NCBI GenBank assembly: GCA_019914995.1
Contig: CM034142.1
Location: 3,057,031 to 3,121,030, forward strand
Source: Acanthochlamys bracteata
Lineage: Eukaryota; Streptophyta; Magnoliopsida; Pandanales; Velloziaceae
Direction of reading: 5' to 3'
DNA length: 64,000 nt
Shown: positions 1-12,060 of the stretch, piece by piece
Position numbering within the stretch: the stretch's first letter is position 1
Layout of the letters: each line of letters opens with the position of its first letter
Position numbers and translations under genes: made by a program
Notes under the pieces: generated by a model
What the model saw: only the letters and a program-made list of their open reading frames with translations
What the model was told of the DNA's origin: nothing
Databases searched by the model: none

Positions 1-135
1 CTGAGTTACAAAGATTGACACAATGTCAACTGTTAGCTCATTGCCAAAGAGGGATAACAAACTTAACGAAAATTTTTATAGACTAACTTAATTCACCCCT
101 CCCCTCTTGAGTTAATCTTGCAGGAATATCTAACA
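1..135 (+). mobile_element. 3' end of a SIRE-like copia LTR
   Basis: The first 135 bases match the reverse complement of bases about 22791-22930, the outer end of the copia LTR described below, including the CACCCCTCCC and CTTGAGTTAATCTT blocks, and end in TAACA. The repeat array starts directly after it. The rest of this element lies left of the window. Its orientation is opposite to the copia element at 22791-32440. Whether it is a solo LTR or the 3' LTR of a full element cannot be told from here. Confidence 0.8.
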
Positions 136-2225
136 CATACAAATATAGATATTAAGTGTAAGTAAATATGTTACAATTAAAGAATATAATTAAAGAATTG
201 TGTACGAATGGGCAATACCAAAACTTTACAGTGAATTGATATTAGTATTGATTGTACACAAAGCAATAACAAATAAATATACATTGGTAAAAAGTGAAGA
301 CAACTGATATATACATTAGTATCAAGCAAGGAGAATTGAAAATAAATAGCTACCAAGTGCATACAAATATATACAACGTATATAGAAATGTATACAAATT
401 ATATATAAATATGTACTACTAACATAATTGTGAACGTATTATATAGACACAGTTATCACAAAGTTCAAAATCTCATTGTCACTAGAGAAAGGCTGTCATG
501 TGTTCAACAAATGAAATGACAGTTAGAATTCTACCGTATTGCAAATACTTGTAAAGCGTTGATTTTATTTTTGTTAAAATTATAAAATTATAAAATCTAA
601 AGAAGTGATGATTTAATTCTAAACTTGACGGCGATGTAAGGAATTACACATTTGAAAATGTAAGAGAAACACAAATCCGTAACAAATAAACACATTAGTT
701 TTATCTAAACATAAACAAAATATAAGAATGCAGCAATTAAATATCAAAAGATAATAAGTATTAACAAGTAGGTACAAATTTACAAAAATGCTATTAATTG
801 AACGTAGTTTGGAAAGATTAAAGTTTGATTTCAACAGGAAACGTTTATCCAACAAGAAATATAAAGAGCGTCTACTCTTTTCCTTTTTTTGAAGTGATTT
901 TCTAATTTTCTAATAATCTGTTATCTCTCTCGACATCATCTTCATAATAATCACGTAGCAAGAAAATCGATCCCATGTAAACACAAAAAGCGTGAAATTA
1001 ATAGAGTGTATGTTCGAGATAAATATAAATACATAAAACGCATTTTGAATTGTATATAAAAAGGTATAAGATAAGTACAAAAATATGCTAACTAAATTTA
1101 ATTATTATCAAATAAATAAAGATAAATATAAGTAGGTTACGGGCGCAGACAAATGCGTAACAACCAAAAATATATCTGCATCGAACAAATACAAATAGGT
1201 ACGAAATGAACATAAAAAGGTATCGGGCATACAAAAAAAATTAACTATAAATAAATAAGTTAATGGCGAACGAAATTTAAAGGGAGAAATAATCAAATTC
1301 AAAGGCAATTGGTATTATTATGGATTATACACAAATAAATAACACATAAAGATTCATTGCTACCTACTAAGCACAATTAAAATATAAATAAGTATTAACT
1401 AAATACAAGTAGGTATTATGTATAGGCAACTGCGTACTAATTATATATAAGCACGTACCAACAAATTTTATTTCCAACCATTTATTTACAAGTGCGTATC
1501 ATAAAATTAAATCTATTATCGCTAGAGAAATGTTGTAATTATTCTAACGAACGGAAGATGCTAAGAATTCAATCATACTTTTTAAGCTTAAAATTTCAAT
1601 CAACCTTAGTTTTAATTTTTAATGGATGTAAAATTATAAAATAATAAAATAGTAGAATATCAATATAGATCTGGTAATTATATATAAATTTAAACATATT
1701 AATGTGTAAAACAAAAAAAAGACGATGGTAAACTATAATAGTAGTAGGTAAACATAACTAAAATTAAAGTAGATATAAACTAATTAAAAACGATACTAAT
1801 TAAACGTAACTTGGAATGAGTTCATAACGAGATTGGAATTAGGAAAGTTTACCATTACATATACTGAAACTATTTCTTATTTTGGTCTTATTTGTAGTGA
1901 TTTTTTAATTTTGTCATAAATTTTGTCTCTTGTCATATCATCTTCACAATAATAACATAACAGATAAATTGGTACCAACCAAATACAAGTTGAGTAAAAT
2001 TATATACATGGATTCCAAGCAAATATTGATATATAGCGATAATATCGAATTGCATACGAGAATGTACAAATTAAATTTAAGAAAATACTAAGCGAATTCA
2101 AAATATTATAAAATAAACACTGCTAATATAATTATTAACGGGAGCACACAAATTGTTAGCAACTAAACATAAGTAGATCACGAGCAAACAAAAGAGTTAC
2201 CAACTAAAGACATAAGATTATCGCG
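136..2225. repeat. 2.09-kb tandem repeat, unit 1 (uninterrupted)
   Basis: This is the only uninterrupted copy of the array. The anchor CATACAAATATAGATATTAA recurs 2,090 bases later and again in units 3 to 5 with small changes. The unit is AT-rich and has no convincing reading frame. Its two halves are related: the block around 480-1000 (CTAGAGAAA, then GTGATTTTCTAATTTT, then CTCTCTCGACATCATCTTCA) has a diverged counterpart at about 1519-2000, so the unit is a dimer of monomers of about 1.04 kb. The stretch near 2110 (ATAAACACTGC) is the site that carries an LTR insertion in units 2 and 3 and is empty here. Confidence 0.85.
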
Positions 2226-4211
2226 CATACAAATATAGATATTAAGTGTAAGTAAATATATTGTAATTATATAATATAGTTAAAGAATTTTGTACGAATG
2301 GGCAACACCAAAACTTTACGGTCAATTGATATTAGTACTGATTGTACACAAAGCAATAACAAATAAATATACATTGGTAAAAAAATGAAGACAACTGAAA
2401 TATACATTAGTATCAAGTAAGGAGAACTGAAAATAAATAGCTACCAAGTGCATACAAATATGTACAATGTATATACAAATATATACAAGTTATATATAAA
2501 TATGTACTACTAACATAATTGTGAACGTATTATATAGAAATAGTTATCACAAAAGGCAAAATCTCATTAGCACTAGAGAAAAGATGTCATGTGTCCAACA
2601 AACGAAATGACAGTTAGAATTCTATCGTATTGGAAATACTTGTAAAGCATTGATTTTACTTTTGTTAATATTATGAAATCATAAAAGCTAAAAAAATGAT
2701 GATTTAATTCTAAACTTGACGGCGATATAAGAAATTACACATTTGAAAGTGTACGAGAAACATAAATCCGTAACAAATAAAACTACATTAGTTTTATATA
2801 AACATAAACAAAATATAAGAATGCACCAATTAAATATCAAAAGATAATAAGTATTAACAAGTAGGTACAAATTTTATAAATGCTATTAATTGAAAGTAGT
2901 TTGAAATGATTAAAGTTTGATTTCAACACGAAACGTTTATGGAATAAGATATATAAATAGCGTCTACTCTTTTCCTTTTTTTACAGTGATTTTTAAATTT
3001 TCTAATAATCTTTTATCTCTCTCGACATCGTCTTCACAATAATCATGTAGCAAGAAAATCGATCCCATCTAAAAACAAAAAGCGTGAAATTAATAGAGTG
3101 TATGTTCTAGATAAATATAAATATATAAATGGCAATTTGAATTGTATATAAAAAGGTATAAGATAAGTACAAAGATATGCCAACTAAATTTAAATTATTA
3201 TCAAATAAATATAAGTAGGTTATGGGCGCAGACAAATGCGTAACAACCGAAAACATATCTCTATCGAACAAATACAAATAGGTAGAAAACGAAAATAAAA
3301 AGGTATCAGGCATACAAAAAATAATATTAAATATAAATAAATAAGTTAATGGCGAACGAACTATAGAGGGAGAAACAATAAAATTCAAAAGCAATTGGTA
3401 TTATTTTGGATTGTACACAAATAAATAACACATAAAGATTCATTGTACATGCCACTTCATACTAATTAAAATAAAACTAAGTATTAACTAAATACAAGTA
3501 GGTATCATGTACAGGCCACTGCGTACTAATTATATATAAATACGTATCAATAAATTTTATTTCCAACTATTTATTTACAAGTGCGTTTGATAAAATTAAA
3601 ATCTATTATCGCTAGAGAATGTTGTAATTTTTCTAACGAACGGAAGGATGCTTAGAATTCAATCGTACTTTTTAAGTTTAAAATTTCGATCAACCTTAGT
3701 TCAAAATTTTAATTAATTTAGAATTATAAAATAATAAAATAGCAGGATTTCAATATAGATATGGTAATTATATATAGATTTGTATATATTAATGTGTAAA
3801 ACAAAAAAAAGACGTTGGTAAACTATAATAGTAGTAGGTAAACATAACTAAAATTAAAGTAGATATAAACTAATTGAAAATGGTACTAATTAAACGTAAT
3901 TTAGAATGAGTTTAAGGTGAGATTACAATTAGGAAATGTTTACCGAATAACATATACTGAAACTATTTCTTTTGTTGGTCTTATTTGTTGTGATTTTTTA
4001 ATTTTGTGATAAATTTTGTCTCTCGTTACATCATCTTCACAATAATAACATAATAGATAAATTGATACCAACCAAATACAAGTTGAGCAAAATTATATAG
4101 ATATAGATTCCAAGCAAATATTGATATATAGCGATAATGTTGAATTGCATATGAGAATGTACATATTAAATTTAAGAAAATACTAAGTGAATCCGAATAT
4201 TATGAGATAAA
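2226..4211. repeat. 2.09-kb tandem repeat, unit 2, left part
   Basis: This aligns collinearly with 136-2110 of unit 1 with scattered substitutions and short indels. It stops at ATAAA (4207-4211), the target duplication of the Athila-type element. The remainder of the unit is at 8167-8280. Short reading frames here occur in each copy but diverge without codon conservation, so none is called a gene. Confidence 0.85.
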
Positions 4212-4535
4212 TGATGATGGTAAAGATACATATTTATTATATCTTATTTTTATAGTAAATATAAGATTTTTATTAAAATTCTATTCATAATATGAATTAG
4301 TTTGTTTTATTTTATTTTTGTGAAGCAAAGGTGAATAAAGAAACAAATTGCTGAAGGGATGCAAGGAAGTGTTATATATCAACAAAAAGCCGCCCCATTT
4401 AAATCCCTTGTATTTCCTAACATAATGATCTTATCATCTTATTAAGGAAAGAAAAGAGCTAATAATGGGAGAAAATATCAAGCGGCGGCCCTCATTGATG
4501 CCTTTGACTAATCAAATCTAATACAAAGATTTAGC
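4212..4535 (+). repeat. 5' LTR remnant of the Athila-type element
   Basis: This matches the first 326 bases of the 3' LTR (6854-7179). Identity stops within TTTAGC at 4530-4535, where the sequence changes directly to the integrase zinc-binding region. The breakpoint therefore lies inside the LTR upstream of its TATA box, so this end has no promoter left. Confidence 0.85.
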
Positions 4536-4536
4536 T

Positions 4537-5564
4537 TGTGGAGGTCACTTTGGTGCTAAAAAAACAGCCCATAAAGTCTTTCAATCAGGTTTCTTTTGGC
4601 CCACTTTAGTTAAAGATGCATTTTACTTTTCCTCTAAGTGTGACAGATGCCAAAGAATAAGAAATATCAGTAGGAGGAACATGATGTCTTTGACTAATAT
4701 TTTGAGTGTAGAACTCTTTAATGTTTGGGGTGTAGACTTCATGGGTCCATTTCCTTCCTCCTTCGGCTATTCTTATATTCTTGTTGCTGTTAATTATGCA
4801 TCTAAATCGGTAGAGGCTCAAGCTACAAAAACTAATGATCATAAGATTGTCCTAAATTTCTGAAAAATATGATTTTCACTATATTTGGAACCCCTATAGC
4901 AATCATTAGTGATGGTGGTAAATATTTTTGTAATAAACCTTTTGATGCTTTCTTAAGAAAATATGGCATAACTCATAAGGTAGCGACTCCATATCACCCT
5001 CAAACCTCAGGACAAGTAGAAATTAGCAATAAAGAAATTAAGAATATTTTGGAGAAAACTATGAACACCACAAGAAAAGATTGGGTAATAAAACTTAATG
5101 ATGCTTTATGGGCTTCCAAGACAGCATATAAAACACCTATAGGGATATTTGAAAAAGCATGTCATTTACCTATGGAACGTGAACATAATGCATATTGGGC
5201 TACAAAACAGCAAAATTTTGACATGAAGGATGCAGGAAATGAAAGAAAGTTGCAACTCAATGAGTTAGAAGAAATTCGTAACGAGGTTTATGAGAATGCA
5301 AAGATTTACAATGAACGCACAAAATTCTACCATGACAAATCAATTCAGCGAAAGGAGTTTACTCCAGGTATGAAAGTCTTATTGTTTAACTCACAGTTGA
5401 AACTCTTTCCAAGAAAGCTGAAATCAAAATGGCATGAACCTTATGAGATAGTTGAAATCTTTCCACATGGAGCTATAGAAATCAATGATCTCAAATCTGA
5501 AATACAATTTAAGGTCAATGGGCATCACTTGAAGCCATACTTGGAGGCCACCGTCATAATGTAA
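4537..5564 (+). pseudogene. Ty3/gypsy integrase, frameshifted remnant
   Basis: An integrase inserts the cDNA copy of the retrotransposon into host DNA. The frame begins inside the HHCC zinc-binding domain: GGHFGAKKTAHKV, then the CDRC cysteine pair. It then runs through the catalytic core: first Asp in GVDFMGPFP, second Asp in AIISDGG, Glu in GQVEISN. The C-terminal part ends around KPYLEA. A single-base loss near 4860 moves the frame: 4537-4863 reads in one frame and 4869-5564 in the next. All three catalytic acidic residues are still present on the two sides of the shift. The first half of the HHCC motif is missing because the large deletion ends there. The product could not be functional. 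Confidence 0.88.
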
Positions 5565-6853
5565 ACTGAACCAACTCTTCAACTACGCAATCCTATCTGA
5601 CAAACTCTTCGCCTGGCTGAAGACAATAAATTTAGCGGTTATTGGGAGGCAACCCAAGCCCTTTCTCTCTAGTAGTATTTGAATTTTGTTTTCATTTTGA
5701 TTTGATATATTTATTATTTTTGAAGGATTCGGGAAGAAAGAAGAATCACTATGATGCAAAGATTTGTTACTGTGATGCAGCTGATAGAGAAGGTAATCAA
5801 AGATTCAAGCCATGTAAAAATCAGGGTAGTTTTCCTACACCTCAATTTTTATATCACTTTGCTTTATATATTGTTTATTTTTATCTTTCACCATTGAGGG
5901 TAATGTCGAATTTAAGCTTGGGGGGGAGATAGAAAATTATGCATAAACATAGATTGATAGTCTATCATCCATTTTCCAATAATGAATTTGAACTGTTTTT
6001 CTAGTATGGCTTTTGAAACTAGAATTCCTTATTGAGTTTGTTCGTATAATATTCTTATTAACTAAGCCTACTTTCTTCTTGATATAGTACTGTATATAAT
6101 TGAGTTGATAAAATCTTGTCATTCTAGACAATGCAGTTGAATATATTTTATAGAGGATTTTGATTTCATAGTCTATAGCAAGTGATGACATCTATCACCA
6201 TATAATGCGAGGCTTAAATTTGATCTTAGTATTTTTTGTGTTGTCTTGTTTGTTTTCCATTCGTAGGGATAGTTGAGATATAGAGTTATAAAGAGTCTTT
6301 GGAAAGCACAAGGGTAAAGAAAGAAAGAGCATTTGAAAAAAAAAAGCTCGAGTATACATTGTAAAGTATAATGGTGAAGAAAGAGCAATTACATAAATAA
6401 AAGAGCCGCAAAATTGGGCCAATGCTTGAGTTTACCTTGTTCTTCTTGAAGTTAAATGTGTTATTGGTTACTTTGTATTTTGACGACTCTCTAAGTTTGA
6501 CTTCATTAATTACAATATTTAAAATAACATGGTGAATCTCTAAAAGTTACATGTGCAGTGGGAGATGATTTCTAAACATACTTATGGACATTGAATTCTA
6601 AACTTCCTTTTAGTATGTTGCATATATTTCTAAATGCGAGGTTGAGTTGATTTGATTACTATTTAGTGCAATTAAGGGAGTTTGTAAGCGGTGTTAATTT
6701 ATTTATTATGCTTACATTATTTTTTAAAGATTTTGGTTGATCAAGCTACACGAAGAAATTGAAAATTATGAGAATAAGTTGTGGAAGAATGATATATATA
6801 ATTTTCTTATCATTTTGCTCGAGGACTAGCAAAAAATTAAGTTTGGGGGTATT
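5565..6853 (+). other. Non-coding 3' region of the Athila-type element with two purine tracts
   Basis: No supported gene is present; the 96-residue frame at 5642-5932 runs over a purine tract and is not conserved-looking. The first G-rich tract is at 5913-5929 (CTTGGGGGGGAGAT). A second one, AGTTTGGGGGT, lies at 6840-6850, just before the 3' LTR at 6854, and is the likely primer for plus-strand DNA synthesis. About 900 AT-rich bases separate the two. Confidence 0.65.
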
Positions 6854-8166
6854 TGATGATGTATAATGATACATATTTATTCTATCTTATTGTTATAGTA
6901 AATATTATATTTTTATTAAAATACAATTGATAATATGAGTTATTTATTTTATTTTATTTTTATGAATCATAGGTGAATAAAAAACTAAATTGCAGAATGA
7001 ATACAAGAAAGTGTTATATATCAATAAGAAGCCGACTCATTTAAATACTATGTATTTCCTAATATAATGATCATATCATCTTATTAAAGAAAAAAAAGAG
7101 CTAATCATGGGAGAAAATATCAAGCGGCGGCCCTCATTGATGTCTTTGACTAATCAAATCTAATCCAAAGTTTAGCATCAAATCTAATCCAAAGATTCTG
7201 AAGATTTTTTCCTAATTTTTTGGGAGGAAGTTTACTATAAAAAGGGGGGATTGAGATCCAGTGAAGAAGCCAACGGAGAGCCGACTGGAAACCTAAAGAG
7301 AGCCGAACGGGAGACAGAAGGAATATCAAATTAGAGATGAAAAATTTTTCAGATTTGCTTTCTTTTGTTTTCCTCATGTTTTATTTTTCATACAACATTA
7401 TTGTGTGTATCAATATGAGTGGCTAAAATCTCTAAACTGGAGTTAGGATGAAACCCTAATAAATATAATTTATTTTTTGAATGTTATGTGATCTATGGAT
7501 TGTTAATTTTATGTGAGTTGTTAATCTTGTTTGAAAGAATGTTTACATGTTAAATTTGTATGCATGGTTAGCATTGAGTTTTATATCTAAATTATTATAT
7601 TAATTTTGTTTGCGAGGACCAATCGGAAAATAACTTACGAATTATAGGATTAATAACTGTAGTTAATATTTATAGGACTAAAGTGAATGTAACTACATTA
7701 TTTATGATTTCGCAGAACCTAATGCATCGTTAGTAATTTCTAAACAAAGAGTTTGAATTTCACAAGCGATAGGTGATTTTACACTGGACCAAAATTAAAG
7801 TCATAATTAGAAATCGTATCTATGAATTGGACCAAGATGTTAGGTATAAAGTCTTCACAATCATCATAATCTATTATCATATTTATTTAAAGATTAATTA
7901 GAGGCATTAGTGGTGGACTTTAAAACTCCAGTTGTTTGCACACCTGTTTTGTCAATCCGTGTGTTACATTTCGTTCTTAGCTCTCGTACACTTTTGATTA
8001 GCTTTCACAAACACAACTTTTGTTAGTTAAAAACTTGGATTATAGGTAACAACAATCTTTATGCAACAAACTCGTTATCTGCTGTACGATAGACGAAAAC
8101 CGTGCATTTACGGAATAGACTAGGATAGAATCACGAGATTTATCTTAGTTAGATTTATCTACATAA
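6854..8166 (+). repeat. 3' LTR of the Athila-type element
   Basis: Complete LTR of 1,313 bases beginning TGATGATG. A TATA box (TATAAAAAG, 7236-7244) with G-rich sequence behind it marks the probable promoter; transcription would begin about 30 bases downstream. The same box is at 10657-10665 in the solo LTR. The right boundary is fixed by the target duplication at 8167-8171. Confidence 0.85.
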
Positions 8167-8280
8167 ATAAACACTACTAAATATAAATTTTTACCGTGGG
8201 CACACAAATTGTTAGCAACCAAACACAAGTAGATTCCGAGCAAACAAAAAGAGTTACCAACTAAAAATAAGATTATCGTG
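8167..8280. repeat. 2.09-kb tandem repeat, unit 2, right part
   Basis: This continues unit 2 after the insertion, starting with the duplicated ATAAA and matching bases about 2111-2225 of unit 1. Left and right parts together give about 2,095 bases, agreeing with the unit length. Confidence 0.85.
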
Positions 8281-10272
8281 CATACAAATATAGATATTAA
8301 GTGTAAGTAAATATTTTATAATTAAATAATATAATTGAAGAATTGTGTACGAATGGGCAACACCAAAACTTTACAGTCAATTGATATTAGTACTGATTGT
8401 ACAGAAAGCAATAACAAATAAATATACATTCGTAAAAAGTGAAGACAACTAAAATATACATTAGTATCAAGTCAGGAGAACTGAAAATAAATAGCTATCA
8501 AGTGCATACAAATATGTACAATGTATATACAAATGTACACAAATTATATATAAATATGTACTACTAATATAATTGTGAACGTATTATATAGATACAGTTA
8601 TCACAAAGTTCAAAATCTCATTAGTACTAGAGAAATGCTGTCATGTGTCCGCCAAACGAAATGACAGTTTGAATTCTACCGTATTGCAAATACTTATAAA
8701 GCGTTGATTTTATTTTTGTTAATATTGTAAAATCATAAAATCTAAAAAGATGATGATTTAATTCTAAACTTGACGGCGATGTAAGGAATTACACATTTGA
8801 AAGTGTAAGAGAAACACATATCCGTAACAATAAAACTACATTAGTTTTATCAAAACCTAAACAAAATATAAGAATGCACCAAGTAAATATTAAAAGATAA
8901 TAAGTATTAATAAGTAGGTACAAATTTACAAAAATGCTATTAACTGAACGTAGTTTGGAACGATTAAAGTTTGATTTCAACAGGAAACGTTTATCGAATA
9001 AGATATATAAAGAGCGTTTACTCTTTTCTTTTTTTGCAGTGATTTTCTAATTTTCGAATAATCTTTTATCTCTCTCGACATCACCTTCACAATAATCATG
9101 TAGCAAGAAAAAATCGATCCCATCTAAACACAAAAAGCTTGAAATTAATAGAGTGTATGTTCTAGACAAATATAAATATATAAAAGTCATTTTGAATTGT
9201 ATATAAAAAGGCATAAGATAAGTACAAAGATATGCCAACCAAATTTAAATTATTATCAAATAAATAAAGATAAATATAACTAGGTTACGACGCGGACAAA
9301 TGCGTAACAAACTAAAACATATCTGTATCGAACAAATACAAATAGGTAAAAAACGAATATGAAAAGGTATCGGGCATATAAAAAGATAATATTAAATATA
9401 AATAAATAAATTAATGGCGAACGAACTATAAAGGGAGAAACAATAATATTCAAAAGCAATTGGTATTATTATGGATTGTACACAACTAAATAACACATAA
9501 TGATTCATTGCTAACAACTAAGCACAACTAAAATATAAATAAGTATTAACTAAATACAAGTAGATATCATGTATAGCCAACTGCGTACTAATTATATATA
9601 AGTACGTACCAATAAATTTTATTTCCAACAATTTATTTACAAGTGCATATGATAAATTAAAATCTATTATTGCTAGAGAAATGTTGTAATTGTTCTAATG
9701 AACGGAAGGATGCTTAAAATTCAATCGTACTTTTTAAGCTTAAAATTTCGATCAACCTTAGTTCTAATTTTTAATTGATTTAAAAATATAAAATAATAAA
9801 ATAGTAGGATTTTAATATAGATATGGTAATTATATATAGATTTACATATATTAATGTGTAAAACAAAAAGAAGACGTTGGTAAACTATAATAGTAGTAGG
9901 TAAACATAACTAAAATTAAAGTAGATATAAACTTAGTAAAAATGGTGCTAATTAAACGTAATTCAGAATTAGTTTAAAGCAAGATTGCAATTAGGAAATG
10001 TTTACCAAATAATATATACTGAAACTCTTTATTTTTGGTCTTATTTGTAGTGATGTTTTAATTTTGTCATAAATTTTGTCTCTCCTCACATCATCTTCGC
10101 AACAATAACATAACAGATAAATTGATACCAACCAAATATAAGTTGAGTAAAATTATATAGATATAGATTCCAAGCAAATATTGATATATAGTGATAATGT
10201 CGACTTGCATACGAGAATGTACATATTAAATTTAAGAAAATACTAAGTGAGTCCGAAATATTATGAGATAAA
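8281..10272. repeat. 2.09-kb tandem repeat, unit 3, left part
   Basis: Collinear with units 1 and 2. It shares with unit 2 the derived TATGAGATAAA just before the insertion, where units 1 and 4 have different bases. It ends at the duplication ATAAA (10268-10272) of the solo LTR. Confidence 0.85.
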
Positions 10273-11574
10273 TAATGATGTGAAATAATACATATTTATT
10301 ATATCTTATTTTATAGTAAATATTAGATTTTATTAAAATTCTATTCATAATATGAATTACTTTATTTTATTTTAATTTTGTGAAGTATAAGGTGAATAAA
10401 AAAACAAATTGTTGAAGGGATGCAAGGAGGTGTTATATATCAATAAGAAGCAGGAACATTTAAATCCCATGTATTTCCTAACATAATGATCTTATCATTT
10501 CATTAAGGAAAGAAAAGAGCTAATCATAGGAGGAAATACCAAACGACGACCCTGATTGATGTCTTTGACTAATCAAATCTAATCCAAAGATTTAGCATCA
10601 AATCTAATCCAACGATTCTGAAGATTATTTCCTAATTTTGTGGGAGGAAGTTTAACTATAAAAAGGGGGACTGAGATCCAGTGAAGAAGCCAACGGAAAA
10701 CCTAGAGAGAGCCAAAAGGGAGACAGAAGAAAGATCAGATTAGAAACGAAAAATTCTTCAGATTTGATTTTTTTTCTTTTCCTCATGTTTTATTTTTCAT
10801 ACAACATTATTGTGTGTATTAATATGAGTGGTTAAATTCTCTAAACTGGAGTTACGATGAAACCCTAATAAATTTAATTTATTTCTTGAGTATTATGTGA
10901 TGTATGAATTGTTGATTTTATGTGAGTTGTTAATTCTTGTTTGAAAGAATGTTAAGATGTTAAATTTGCATGCATGATTAGCATTGAGTTTGATATCTAA
11001 ATTATTATATTAATTGTGTTTGCGAGGACCAATCGGAGCATAACCTACGAATTAGAGGATTAATAACTGTAGTTAATATTTATAAGACCAAAGTGAATGT
11101 AACTATATGATTATAATTTCGCAGAACATAATGCATCGTTAGTAATTTCTAAACAAGAAATTAGAATATCACTAGCGATAGGTGATTTTACACTAGACCA
11201 AAGTTAAAGTCATAATTAGAAATCGTATCTATGAATTAGACCAAGATGTTAGGTATAAAGTCTTCACAATCATCATAATCTATTATCATATTTATTTAAA
11301 GATTAATTAGAAGCATTAGTGGTGGACTTTAAAACTCCAATTGTTTGCACACCTGTTTTGTCGATCCGTGTGTTACTTTTCATTCTTAGCTTTCGTACAC
11401 TTTTGATTAGCTTTCACAAACACAACTTTTGTTAGTTAAAAATTGGATTATAGGTAACAACAATCTTTATGCAACAAACTCGTTATCTGCTGTACGATAG
11501 ACAACAATCATGCATTTACGGAATAGACTAGGATAGAATCACTGAGTTTTTCTTAGTTGGATTTATCTACATCA
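10273..11574 (+). mobile_element. Solo LTR of the Athila-type family
   Basis: A 1,302-base sequence that matches the LTR at 6854-8166 throughout, with a TATA box at 10657-10665. It starts TAATGATG (TG mutated to TA) and ends TACATCA. It is flanked by ATAAA at 10268-10272 and 11575-11579. No internal sequence is present, so it arose by recombination between two LTRs. It sits at exactly the same position of the tandem unit, with the same duplication, as the element at 4212-8166. Confidence 0.88.
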
Positions 11575-11688
11575 ATAAACACTACTAAATATAAATTTTT
11601 ACCGTGGGCGCACAAATTGTTAGCAACCAAACACAAGTAGATTCCAAGCAAACAAAAAGAGTTATCAACTAAAGACAAGATTATCATG
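11575..11688. repeat. 2.09-kb tandem repeat, unit 3, right part
   Basis: This continues unit 3 after the solo LTR. Both parts together give about 2,101 bases once the target duplication is counted once. Confidence 0.82.
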
Positions 11689-11868
11689 CATACAAATATA
11701 CATATTAAGTGTAAGTAAATATTTTCTAATTAAATAATATAATTGAAGAATTGTGTACGAATAGTCAACACCAAAACTTTCCAGTCAATTGATATTAGTA
11801 CTGATTGTACACAAAACAATAACAAATAAATATACATTCGTAAAAGTGAAGACAACTGAAATATACAT
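11689..11868. repeat. 2.09-kb tandem repeat, unit 4, first part
   Basis: The first 180 bases of unit 4. It ends in GAAATATACAT where the CACTA element begins. The unit resumes at 22306 with TACATTAGTATC, so TACAT is present on both sides of the insertion. Confidence 0.82.
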
Positions 11869-12060
11869 GAAATTTTTCGACTGAATAAATGGAATCAACG
11901 ACTGAACAATGGAATCAACTACTGAATAAATCAATCGGCAAAATCAACATTTCAGTCGGCACATACAGTTACCGACTGGAAATACGTCTGTTGGTAAAAG
12001 GTCGGCAAATACAAGTCGGCAAATTAATTACCGACCAACAATCATTACCAATCAGTAGTG
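11869..12060. repeat. Left subterminal repeats of the CACTA element
   Basis: Short motifs of the CGACTGAA, ACCGACTGGAAA, AGTCGGCA and GGTCGGCAAA type occur repeatedly in both orientations. In En/Spm such subterminal motifs bind the TNPA protein. This is the transposon's 3' end relative to its genes. The terminal CACTA bases themselves are missing here. Confidence 0.75.

Larger units (their letters stand above)
4212..8166 (+). mobile_element. Ty3/gypsy element, Athila-type, internally deleted
   Basis: The element has a 324-base remnant of the 5' LTR, an integrase region, a 3' non-coding region with two purine-rich tracts, and a complete 3' LTR of 1,313 bases. It is flanked by the duplication ATAAA (4207-4211 and 8167-8171). 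The LTR begins TGATGATG; its final CA has mutated to AA, whereas the solo LTR at 10273-11574 still ends TACATCA. One deletion has removed about 1 kb of the 5' LTR, the primer site, gag, protease, reverse transcriptase and RNase H. The integrase residue pattern and the lone G-rich tract near the LTR resemble Athila/Tat elements; the lineage name is an inference. Confidence 0.85.

Noticed and set aside
5642-5932. 96-residue frame after the Athila-type integrase
   Set aside because: It runs over the polypurine tract and has no conserved domain; this region is normally untranslated in such elements.
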